From an uncultured bacterium (lineage in GTDB: Bacteria > Cyanobacteriota > Vampirovibrionia > Obscuribacterales > Obscuribacteraceae), in assembly GCA_903835185.1 (NCBI GenBank), contig CAILLX010000067.1, positions 1 through 64,000 on the forward strand: a DNA stretch of 64,000 nt, in the 5' to 3' direction. Position 1 is the first letter of the stretch; every line of letters begins with the position of its first letter. Positions 57,601 to 64,000 of this stretch are shown here, one piece after another. The notes beneath the pieces are model-generated. The model did not search any database. It had not been told where the DNA came from and saw only the letters and a list, made by a program, of their open reading frames with translations. The position numbers and the translations under genes were made by a program.

Positions 57601-57788
57601 TTGGCGTTTTCATAAAAAAGTAGGCTGGCGAAAAGTGCCAAGCCGACCTCTCCCACCAGAAGGGCCAGGAAAGGGATTTCAATAACCTTTTCAGGGAATT
57701 GGGGCGGAAAGAATAAGACTGCTGCCAACCCTGCCGAGAAGGTTATGAAGACTAATACACGGTCAGTGTTGATTGTTAGTCTGTACAT
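54621..57788 (-). CDS. Membrane protein with two Roadblock/LC7-like units
   Basis: A 1055-residue protein. Residues 5-125 contain four to five membrane helices (VLVFITFSAGLAAVLFF, PFLALLVGEVGLALFASLLF, IIMNIAGILSTLALYRL). Residues 135-560 are a Pro/Gln/Thr/Glu-rich disordered region. Then two related units follow at about 563-760 and 883-1055, each with EFGRLS, an IGKMLxDxxAxxNIIK helix, ISAxRGE and YPGVxGSLIVGxDGLVIxSTL, the last typical of the Roadblock/LC7 fold. The units are about 320 residues apart. Roadblock proteins often regulate small GTPases of the MglA/Rab kind; no GTPase partner lies nearby. No ribosome site is seen. Confidence 0.82.
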   Translation of the reverse strand: MYRLTINTDRVLVFITFSAGLAAVLFFPPQFPEKVIEIPFLALLVGEVGLALFASLLFYENANSKQIVKLGASMLSFAMLTGAAGNCSGQLTQMLPDSFVLVSWIQLIIMNIAGILSTLALYRLTMPETPYATHANLAEAVSVQPATKGQQAADTMKLPAIKEPVLDATPETAAANHPKHNPSVKEILESLDISRIMHLERSIHPPEATSLENLFKEESSAAQSLKESTQASIFMMPGNTDASTVGSAQSKNIGATNSPGLSKTLTLKGPTREEPVSAKMINQSDDKIDHTPASSTQDVVAKALPAYNSEQSHLVQSSQTPSSQPFPESTAPAQKLTTDTIRLIREPIELSAVTTQPVQEQALSGTDTLALPPVHTAPPPSAALTPQQALTPATLQSTAEAPASAEGTFTEQTPQGELEQGAEQTDLPNLQELLKTEHLTGPLPSLEEEISAEANSSDSYNDEQVEAQLDEAFKKLVPKEALRNVSAETLAQLKDAQHSLRENFIHDLDETDLSYADTSTLSDNNSVGSLIRTLAEKEQQHTSEQQQAQDEAPTLPPTAPTEVKEFGRLSARTRVKPPESVDTAGSMKTIGKMLIDPKAIENIIKHGEKRSGGVTTTKIISAKRGEEIRSLLSYIDHYPGVTGSLIVGNDGLVIDSTLDSSQDQDLLSALSLAIASNSNLTSEKLFLGTVREIILRASDKVTVLRKLEEGILVVLCDSAHAGRLDGLHKLLSSLIKEQPLSTDSTQVVAPPGYKEPVKNALTANNAQSTAPFDPPLQHEPVAADQVRDLIASFSNTAPASCDENITTPGERELPSQQADVAADLVVHSSALNDPVIQAEEQRQSISELIAYTGSTTTREVESIPEVQESLDATPLDIPSRAVEEFGRLSSASGSYPRLEQESSGTMSIGKMLLDVQAVANIIKSADKQGLGLTTAKVISAARGEGIKMLLAQIDNYPGVAGSLIVGLDGLVIASTLGPELDKDVLGPMSSSVHSHSDIVTNKLDLGSLHQIVLQSKDTITILTNVEVGVLGVFCVCRELEKLNGLLEAINTTVHT

Positions 57789-57982
57789 TTAAATAAATGG
57801 AATGATGTTTGCAACTGGTTTCATATTAGCTCTAGGTGCTATGTATTCAATAATACCTATAATACTCATGCCTAAGATAGTATGCAGCCAGATCCATCTG
57901 CAATTGGGTGCAACGCTCATAAATTCATGTCAAGAAGGTGCGATTTAAGTTTATGCCAGCTCTTAAATAAAATATATCTTGA

Positions 57983-60439
57983 CTAGGCTCGAAATGCTGC
58001 TGACAGCTCGTCCTTGAGCTTGCTGCGAATAATAGAAAGGTGTTGCTCGACAGCCTCGGCAGTAAGAGTATGTTCGCGGTCCTGGAACGTCAAGCGGTAA
58101 GAGAGACTTTTTTGTCCGTTTGGCAGTTGAAAGACGCTTACTAGATCAAGCTGACGCAGATTCGCTCCGGCTGCAGTTTTAATAAGATCATTTACAGTCT
58201 GATGCTCAATTGACTGCTGGAAATCAGCAGTTAGATCTCGCACCACTGATGGTGTTGAAATGATCTCGGCAAAGGAGAGTTCTTTCCTTGCTGTGCGCAA
58301 CGCATCCACACTGAGCTCCACCAGGGCAGTTTGGCAGCGTAAATTGAGCTTGTCTGAGACAGCCGGGTGAATCTCTCCGAGATGTCCTAGCCTTACTGTG
58401 CAATCGCCTCGATCATATGTAATATTGGCACAACGACCTGGATGCAGGTAGGCAGGAGAATTATCCGGACTGTCAAACCTGACCAGGTTGGCTTCTATGC
58501 CAAGTCTGGTTAACAGATTCTCTACTATCCCTTTGGCAATATAAAACTGGGCAGTTGATTCGGCAGAGCGGTTTTGTTCCTGCCAGGTGGAAAGCGACTG
58601 AGCGCCGTAAATAGCTGTTGCTACGTGCAGCTCCTCGGCTACGCCGGTGTCTCTGGCTGAAGATTGTCCATGCAGTTGATAAATTCTTCCCACTTCATAA
58701 AGCCAGATACTTTTCGCCCCTCTGTCCTGGTTATAAGCGACAGCTTTTATCAGTCCGGGGAGCAAGCTTGATCTCAATGCCTGATGATCTGCAGACAGCG
58801 GGTTAAGTACATGTACAAGAGAGACATTGTCATCGGCAGGTGAGCCCAGCCCTAAAGGATCGACTCCAGTTAAGCTTGATATGTAAGTTTCATTCAATCC
58901 ACATGCCGACATCGCCTCACGAGTCAAGATTTCAGTGTCGTCAGGTCGGTCTGGAGCAGCAGTATAAGCAGGCATAGAAATTGGCAGGCGATCATACCCC
59001 CAAAGCCTGCAAACCTCTTCAATCAGGTCAATCTCTCTGGTGACGTCACGCTGGCGGAAGCTGGGGACCTGAACAGCTAAGAGGTCATCTCCTGTTTGCT
59101 TGCAGTTGAATTCAAGACGACCGAGCAGATGACTTACTTCATCGCCGCTCATATCAATTTCAGTGAGGCGCTTCAGCTGAGAAAGGCGCAAAGCAACTTG
59201 CAACGGTCTTACTTCGTCGCTGCCACCATAAGTCAGGCGACCGGGACGTGCACCACATATCTCAAACATGAGAACTGCAGCTCGGTCTGAGGCCCGACGC
59301 ACACCGCAGACATCGACTCCACGCTCAAACTGCAAACTGCTCTCGCTTGAAAGACCTAGCAGGCGACTTGCTCGCCTTACGCGCGATGGTTGAAAAGCTG
59401 CAGCTTCAAGCACTATATTTACTGTTTCGTCAGATATTTCGGAGTCTTTGCCTCCCATCACTCCAGCGACACCGAGTGGGCGCTGTGTGTCGGCGATAAT
59501 GAGAGTTTCTTCGTTAAGCTCGCGTTCCCGGCCATCAATAGTGTCAACGCATTCGCCTGACCTTGCTCTGCGTACAACCATCTGGCGGCAGGAAAGCTTG
59601 GCAAGATCGTAGGCATGCAACGGTTGTCCCAGTTCATGCAAAACATAATTAGTAATGTCAACTATGTTGTTTACTGAGCGAACACCTATTGCTTCCAGGC
59701 GTCTGGTCAGCCGCAACGGACTCGGACCGACTTTGGCTCCGGTAAGAACACGCAAACTGAAGAAGGGGCAGTCTATATTGTTCTCAACTTCGATTTCAAT
59801 AGACTCTGCGCTCTCGTCTATTTCTGGGAGCTGCCAGAGCGTTTTTTTTAGCGGACAGTTGCACAAGGCAGCCACTTCGCGTGCCAACCCCAGTACCGAC
59901 AGGGCGTCGCCTCTGTTAGAGCGACTGCCTACATGCAGGATATGATCAGGATAAAGGTGTAGGAGCTCTATAACGTCGCTTCCCAGGATGGCGCCCGGCT
60001 CGAGAATAAGAATACCTTCTGAATCAATACATGTGATACCAAGCTCACCAGGGGAGCAGAGCATACCGTTTGATTCAACACCGCGAATTTTTGTTGGTTT
60101 GATGACAAGTTCACTTCCGTCGTGCCGGTTGAGCACTACAGCTCCGGCCAGAGCTATAGGCACACGCTGACCGACAGCTATATTGCCTGCACCGCAAACT
60201 ATTTCGAGGGGATCTGAGTTGGTCTCAATTTTGACTTTGGCGAGTCTAATCTTGTTAGCATTTGGGTGCGGATTAATTTCGACAATCTCACCGACCTTAA
60301 CTGGACCTGTGAGCTGGGACCCTACTTTCAGCACCTCTTCAACTTCAAAAGCGCCGGCAGTAAGCTTGTCGGCTACTTCGTAAGGGGTTAAAGAGCCGGT
60401 ATCAACATAATCCTGCAACCAGTCAAATGAGAGCTTCAC
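57983..60439 (-). CDS. pheT: Phenylalanine-tRNA ligase beta subunit
   Basis: An 818-residue subunit, normal length. The order is an N-terminal tRNA-binding (EMAP-like) domain at about residues 40-150 (GEIVEINPHPNANKIRLAKV), the B3/B4 editing module (VRSVNNIVDITNYVLHELGQ), a B5 domain, the catalytic-like core (EIDLIEEVCRLWGYDRLP), and the C-terminal ferredoxin-fold anticodon-binding domain (TPSVVRDLTADFQQSIEHQT to the end). The start is GTG 60439 with AGAGGAA 7 bases upstream. It follows pheS after 33 bases. Confidence 0.96.
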   Translation of the reverse strand: MKLSFDWLQDYVDTGSLTPYEVADKLTAGAFEVEEVLKVGSQLTGPVKVGEIVEINPHPNANKIRLAKVKIETNSDPLEIVCGAGNIAVGQRVPIALAGAVVLNRHDGSELVIKPTKIRGVESNGMLCSPGELGITCIDSEGILILEPGAILGSDVIELLHLYPDHILHVGSRSNRGDALSVLGLAREVAALCNCPLKKTLWQLPEIDESAESIEIEVENNIDCPFFSLRVLTGAKVGPSPLRLTRRLEAIGVRSVNNIVDITNYVLHELGQPLHAYDLAKLSCRQMVVRRARSGECVDTIDGRERELNEETLIIADTQRPLGVAGVMGGKDSEISDETVNIVLEAAAFQPSRVRRASRLLGLSSESSLQFERGVDVCGVRRASDRAAVLMFEICGARPGRLTYGGSDEVRPLQVALRLSQLKRLTEIDMSGDEVSHLLGRLEFNCKQTGDDLLAVQVPSFRQRDVTREIDLIEEVCRLWGYDRLPISMPAYTAAPDRPDDTEILTREAMSACGLNETYISSLTGVDPLGLGSPADDNVSLVHVLNPLSADHQALRSSLLPGLIKAVAYNQDRGAKSIWLYEVGRIYQLHGQSSARDTGVAEELHVATAIYGAQSLSTWQEQNRSAESTAQFYIAKGIVENLLTRLGIEANLVRFDSPDNSPAYLHPGRCANITYDRGDCTVRLGHLGEIHPAVSDKLNLRCQTALVELSVDALRTARKELSFAEIISTPSVVRDLTADFQQSIEHQTVNDLIKTAAGANLRQLDLVSVFQLPNGQKSLSYRLTFQDREHTLTAEAVEQHLSIIRSKLKDELSAAFRA

Positions 60440-60472
60440 GAGTTATTTCCTCTGCCAGTGTAATTCCGCTTG

Positions 60473-61513
60473 TTAAAACTGCTGGAGGAAGCGAAGATCC
60501 GAACTGAAGAAATGACGGATGTCGTTGACTCCGTATTTGAGCATGGTCAGGCGGTCTATCCCCATGCCAAAAGCAAATCCGCTCCATTCCTCAGGATCTA
60601 TGCCTACCCCGTTGAGAACGTTAGGATCGACCATGCCGCAGCCGAGAAGTTCGAGCCAACCTCTGTGTCCACAGGTTTTACAGCCACTGCCAAGACAAAA
60701 CGGGCACTGACTGTCGAGCTCGGCTGAAGGCTCAGTGAAAGGGAAGAAATCAGGGCGAAAACGTGTTTTGAGTTGCTTGCCGAAGAAAAGGCGTATGAAC
60801 TCGTTGAGACATCCCTTTAACTGTCCGAATGTGACGTTGCGATCAATCAAAAGACCTTCGAATTGATGGAAAAGTGGATATTTGCGGGCGTTTACCTCTT
60901 CGTTACGGTAGACGCGCCCGGGCGATATAATCCTGACCGGCGGCTTTTGCTTTTCCATCACACGTATCTGGACTGTAGACGTCTGGCTGCGTAAAACAAC
61001 CTGAGGACCGGCACTTGTATAAAAAGTATCTTGTTCGTCACGTGCTGGGTGGTCGGGTGGGGTGTTGAGAGCATCAAAGTTGTAATACTCTGTCTCCAGT
61101 TCAGGACCTTCTGCCAGTGTAAAACCCATGCCATAAAAAATATTGGTGATTTCTGTAGTGACAGCCGTTAACGGATGCACATGCCCGAGTGAGTGCCCTG
61201 ATCCTGGCAGTGTGATGTCGATAGCTTCGGCGGCAAGGCGCTGATTTAGCTCGATCTGGTAAAGTTCATTAAGGCGGGCTGACAGCGCGTTTACTATCCG
61301 TTCTTTGACGAGATTGGCTAACTCTCCAACTTGCGGGCGCTCCTCTTTGCTCAGGAGTCCAAGTCCACGTAGGACTGTTGTCAGTGTGCCCTTCTGTCCT
61401 AAGAACTCCAGGCGAAGTTCTTCAAGCTGTTGGCTGGATTGTGCCCGGGCAAGTGCTGCCACTGCCTCAGATTCCACCTGCTTGAGTTTTGTTTTCAGTT
61501 CGGCAACGCTCAC
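60473..61513 (-). CDS. pheS: Phenylalanine-tRNA ligase alpha subunit
   Basis: A 346-residue class II synthetase subunit that activates phenylalanine. The N-terminal coiled coil (ELKTKLKQVESEAVAALARA) is followed by motif 2 (RVYRNEEVNARKYPLFHQFE) and motif 3 (FAFGMGIDRLTMLKYGVNDI). Between them an extra cysteine cluster CPFCLGSGCKTCGHRGW may bind zinc. The start is GTG 61513, with GGAGGAG 8 bases upstream. Cotranscribed with pheT. Confidence 0.96.
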   Translation of the reverse strand: MSVAELKTKLKQVESEAVAALARAQSSQQLEELRLEFLGQKGTLTTVLRGLGLLSKEERPQVGELANLVKERIVNALSARLNELYQIELNQRLAAEAIDITLPGSGHSLGHVHPLTAVTTEITNIFYGMGFTLAEGPELETEYYNFDALNTPPDHPARDEQDTFYTSAGPQVVLRSQTSTVQIRVMEKQKPPVRIISPGRVYRNEEVNARKYPLFHQFEGLLIDRNVTFGQLKGCLNEFIRLFFGKQLKTRFRPDFFPFTEPSAELDSQCPFCLGSGCKTCGHRGWLELLGCGMVDPNVLNGVGIDPEEWSGFAFGMGIDRLTMLKYGVNDIRHFFSSDLRFLQQF

Positions 61514-61642
61514 TTAGAGCACTCCTCCCAAATTTAATGCACCTATTAACACTACCAGATGCATAGAACTTTACACCGGAGCCCGCCTCTGCTTTGCGAT
61601 TTGCAAAGGTAAAATATCTAAGGTTATAGAGAGGGTACCCGC

Positions 61643-62119
61643 TTGGCTAAACAGCGGATAAAGAGACAACATGGCTCTACCATACCGACCACCCGTGTTT
61701 CAGTGGTTGTGGTGAGTGATGACAGGCAGATCCTTCTGGTCAGGCACAGGAAGGGCAATCGCCGCTCCTGGGTCTTGCCAGGCGGGAGGCTAGAGTATGG
61801 TGAAACTTTTGGCGAATGTGCTATCAGGGAGATTAAAGAAGAAACAGGTCTTGATATTGAAGTGGAGAAGTTTCTTTTTTTGTCAGAGGCGCTTGCTCCT
61901 GATCGCTCACGTCATATAATCAATGTTTACTTAAAAGGACGGATTGTAGGAGGTATTATGCGCATCGGTAATGAACCGGTGTTAGCAGGTGTTGATTTCG
62001 TTCCGGCAAGTGATCTCGAGACAAGAGAGATCTTCCCACCTATAGGGAAAAGGATTCTTGAAGCGATTGCTAACGGATTTAGCGGTGGAATTCAATATCT
62101 TGGCAACCTCCGGGTGTGA
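61643..62119 (+). CDS. Nudix hydrolase
   Basis: A 158-residue Nudix domain protein. The Nudix box is complete: GGRLEYGETF, then CAIREIKEETGLDI, with the REIKEETG metal-binding core. The preceding strands read VSVVVVSDDRQILLVRHRKG. Such enzymes hydrolyse nucleoside diphosphates linked to another group; the substrate is not predictable here. It begins at the TTG at 61643, which has GAGAGGG 7 bases upstream. It is divergent from pheS across 129 bases. Confidence 0.9.
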   Translation: MAKQRIKRQHGSTIPTTRVSVVVVSDDRQILLVRHRKGNRRSWVLPGGRLEYGETFGECAIREIKEETGLDIEVEKFLFLSEALAPDRSRHIINVYLKGRIVGGIMRIGNEPVLAGVDFVPASDLETREIFPPIGKRILEAIANGFSGGIQYLGNLRV

Positions 62120-62193
62120 GCCGGTCCATGTTTAAGTCAAGCGCTTGATGTTATGTTGACATTGAGCTTGTTAGAGAGCAGAGGAGAAAGGTT

Positions 62194-62337
62194 ATGGCGC
62201 AGCAAAAAGGGGTTAAGAGAGCGGTTAAGGTTCTCAAGCGTAAGCAAAAGAAGGCTGAACAGGCAAAAGTAGCCGGTATTAAGCGGGGGTCCCGCCAGGC
62301 TGAAGTCAAGCAGCAAGAAGAAGCAAAAGATAAATAA
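62194..62337 (+). CDS. 47-residue Lys-rich peptide
   Basis: A short gene with a strong ribosome site (GGAG 7 bases before ATG 62194). It encodes 47 residues rich in Lys, Gln and Glu: MAQQKGVKRAVKVLKRKQKK at the start, then AEQAKVAGIKRGSRQ, ending EEAKDK. Basic and probably helical, like small nucleic-acid- or ribosome-associated proteins, but no family is recognised. It lies 74 bases after the Nudix gene, same strand, and is convergent with obgE. Confidence 0.68.
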   Translation: MAQQKGVKRAVKVLKRKQKKAEQAKVAGIKRGSRQAEVKQQEEAKDK

Positions 62338-62405
62338 GCAAAACATCCCCAGGCAACGGCAGACTGTCAGGAGAAGCTGTCGCTGTTGCTTGTGCAGTTA
62401 ATTGA

Positions 62406-63713
62406 TTAGAGGTCTTCTCCGAAGGAGAAGGCTACTCCAGCTATGATCACTTCGCAGCCTGATGTGGCCCCTGCTTCGAGTAGCGCTTCGAATAAGCCCA
62501 TGGCTTTCAAAACATGACGCATATGATAGAGAGACTCTGGATCACGCATGTCTGTTACATCGACCAGTCGGTTTATTCTTTCTCCGCTGACAGAAAAAAC
62601 CTTCTTGTGGCGCTGGATGGTAAAGCCTGAGTCGACATGCTCTCGTGCTATAGGATCTTCAGCAACCTCGTACAGGCGGATGTGTGGTTGCAATACAGCC
62701 AGGCTTTCTAAAATCTGATTGGTGAGCTTATCCAGTCCCGCCCTGGTAGCGCACGAAATCATATATGGTCTTGCAGCTATCCCGGCTGAGTTGCATGGAA
62801 ACAGGAAGAGATTATCCTTGTCCAGCTGTGCCAGTCTTTCTTCAGCCACAGCTGGGGTGAGAAGATCAACTTTGTTGAGGACAAGAATCTGCGGTAAAGA
62901 AGCTAAGTTGTTGCTGTAGGCGCTCAGTTCCTGGTTAACAGTTTTTATATTCTCTTCCAGGTCAGGGTCGCAGATGTCTGCCAGATGGATTAAAAGTCTT
63001 GTTCGTTCAATATGACGCAGGAACTTATGACCGAGTCCGATACCCTGAGAGGCTCCTTTGACAAGACCAGGGATGTCTGCCATTACATACCCATCTCCAT
63101 CTGGCTTCTTGACGACGCCCAGGTTGGGAACCAGTGTAGAGAAAGGGTAGTCTGCAATTTTAGGACGTGCAGCTGTGAGTACTGAGAGAAGCGTTGATTT
63201 GCCTGCGTTTGGCATGCCTATTAAGCCGACATCTGCCAGCAACTTGAGCTCCAGCTCTAGCTTGCGTTCTATACCAGGCTGCCCTGGCTCGCAGTAGTGC
63301 GGAGCACGTCTCGTTGGCGAGGACAGTTTGGCGTTGCCGCGACCACCCTGTCCACCTTCAGCCACGAGAACCTTATCTCCTGGTGCAATTAGATCGGCTA
63401 TGACGTTGCCTGTTTCCCTGTCTGTGGCTACAGTCCCGACAGGAACCTTAATGATCAAATTTTCTCCCTGGCGTCCATATTTGTTCTTTGAGCCGCCACG
63501 GACTCCTGGGGAAGCCTCAAACTTCGACTTGTAGCGGAAGTCAAGAAGTGTGCTGATATTATTGTCTGCCTGGAGATAGACGTCTCCACCGTCTCCACCG
63601 TCCCCACCGGCCGGTCCGCCTAGCGGCTCGTATTTTTCGCGCCGCCATGCCACTATCCCGTTGCCGCCATCACCGGAACGGATAGAAATTATTACTTGGT
63701 CTACAAAAGTCAT
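62406..63713 (-). CDS. obgE: GTPase Obg/CgtA
   Basis: A 435-residue GTPase for ribosome assembly and stress control. The glycine-rich Obg fold occupies residues 1-158 (GDGGNGIVAWRREKYEPLGG, GGDGGDGGDVYLQAD). The G domain follows with G1 GMPNAGKST, G3 DIPG, and G4 NKVD. A C-terminal OCT domain is present (YEVAEDPIAREHVDSGFTIQ onward), which many but not all Obg proteins have. The start is ATG 63713. No ribosomal L21/L27 genes, its common neighbours, are next to it here. Confidence 0.96.
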   Translation of the reverse strand: MTFVDQVIISIRSGDGGNGIVAWRREKYEPLGGPAGGDGGDGGDVYLQADNNISTLLDFRYKSKFEASPGVRGGSKNKYGRQGENLIIKVPVGTVATDRETGNVIADLIAPGDKVLVAEGGQGGRGNAKLSSPTRRAPHYCEPGQPGIERKLELELKLLADVGLIGMPNAGKSTLLSVLTAARPKIADYPFSTLVPNLGVVKKPDGDGYVMADIPGLVKGASQGIGLGHKFLRHIERTRLLIHLADICDPDLEENIKTVNQELSAYSNNLASLPQILVLNKVDLLTPAVAEERLAQLDKDNLFLFPCNSAGIAARPYMISCATRAGLDKLTNQILESLAVLQPHIRLYEVAEDPIAREHVDSGFTIQRHKKVFSVSGERINRLVDVTDMRDPESLYHMRHVLKAMGLFEALLEAGATSGCEVIIAGVAFSFGEDL

Positions 63714-63987
63714 CTTTGCTGATTATTGGGAAGCATGGAGTGGAGTATAACGAGCAGGAAGCTCTGTTGTCGACAGATAGTGAGCAGGCATCGCCTTTGG
63801 TTCACAATATTTACTCTGTAGCTGCGACCTGGCGGCAGAGAAGAAGGAAAAAACTACAACCTTGCCAAGTGGCAAGTATAGACTATTAACTAGATTAGTT
63901 ATATAAGTAATGATAGTTAATATTATAGATATAGTTGATCTATATAACTTGGCGATTTGAAAAACGAAAAAAACGGGAGGGAAGTCC
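63714..63987. promoter_or_regulatory. AT-rich intergenic region at window end
   Basis: The stretch is AT-rich and includes a perfect palindrome, CTTGCCAAGTGGCAAG-like, near 63860-63880. TTGCCA followed after 16 bases by TATTAA is a possible -35/-10 pair on the plus strand, overlapping the palindrome and suggesting a repressed promoter for a gene starting at 63988. This is weak, sequence-pattern evidence only. Confidence 0.3.
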
Positions 63988-64000
63988 TTGGAAGAGCAGA
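63988..64000 (+). CDS. Possible start of a further gene (TTG), cut by the window
   Basis: GGGAGGG at 63975-63981 lies 6 bases before a TTG, followed by GAA GAG CAG. The spacing is that of a real ribosome site, and TTG starts are used elsewhere in this window. Only four codons are visible, so nothing can be said about the product. Confidence 0.3.

Noticed and set aside
62137..62346. Minus-strand hydrophobic frame of 69 codons
   Set aside because: It is the antisense of the Lys-rich microgene; Phe/Leu runs are simply the complement of Lys/Gln codons, and the plus-strand frame has the better ribosome site.

Overview
This 64 kb window looks like bacterial chromosome from a diderm, heterotrophic organism. 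It is densely coded, with long single-strand gene runs, short gaps, and GTG and TTG starts mixed with ATG. Diderm traits are a lipobox TPR lipoprotein, a DsbD-type thiol reductase and a quinone-type PyrD. There is no photosynthesis gene, no transcription factor, no CRISPR array, no phage module and no rRNA. The tRNA-Lys anticodon arm resembles the cyanobacterial/plastid trnK type. Together with the many repeat proteins (TPR, LRV/HEAT-like, long coiled coils, Roadblock) this suggests a non-photosynthetic relative of Cyanobacteria (Vampirovibrionia/Obscuribacterales type). That placement is an inference with moderate-to-low confidence.

Layout. 1-276: 3' end of a repeated gene of unknown function. 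0.5-9 kb: a Rossmann/SCP2-like protein, an orphan CoA-transferase B subunit, an RDD membrane protein, a thiolase, NAD-dependent DNA ligase with a small membrane protein abutting it, and a secreted TPR protein. 8.5-12.3 kb: two convergent ABC-F ATPases. 12.4-18.7 kb (minus): cupin, FlK-like thioesterase, phenylacetate-CoA ligase-type enzyme, AAA-type NTPase, TPR lipoprotein, CoA-acylating methylmalonate/malonate-semialdehyde dehydrogenase, a protein with an ADP-ribosyltransferase-like HGT signature, and a 54-residue membrane peptide just beyond it. 19.2-24.7 kb (minus): three overlapping genes for very long coiled-coil proteins, the least explained block. 24.9-31.3 kb: a complete 2-oxoacid (probably pyruvate) dehydrogenase operon (E1alpha, E1beta, E2, E3) with lipoyl synthase divergent from it. 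31.5-37.5 kb: a protein of 26-residue LRV/HEAT-like repeats, a PBP4-type D,D-carboxypeptidase, proline dehydrogenase, a secreted unknown, and a small acidic unknown. 37.7 kb: tRNA-Lys(UUU). 38.0-43.2 kb: a pyrimidine catabolic operon (class III aminotransferase, beta-ureidopropionase, PreT, PreA). 43.2-44.5 kb: inverted repeats around a 78-residue acidic protein and a decayed paralogue of the gene at position 1. 44.6-54.2 kb: fumarase, PyrD, a GT-C type membrane glycosyltransferase, a GH1 glycosidase, DsbD and a Bcp-type peroxiredoxin. 54.4-54.6 kb: GC-rich palindromes. 54.6-57.8 kb: a membrane protein with two Roadblock/LC7-like units. 58-64 kb: pheS-pheT, a Nudix hydrolase, a 47-residue Lys-rich peptide, obgE, and possibly the start of a further gene.

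How the genes fit together. Uracil can be reduced by PreT/PreA. Carbamoyl-beta-alanine is cleaved by the beta-ureidopropionase, beta-alanine is transaminated to malonate semialdehyde, and the acylating dehydrogenase at 16.3-17.8 kb could convert that to acetyl-CoA. The ring-opening dihydropyrimidinase is not in the window. The thiolase, CoA-transferase B subunit, CoA ligase and thioesterase point to further acyl-CoA metabolism feeding the central 2-oxoacid dehydrogenase/fumarase core.
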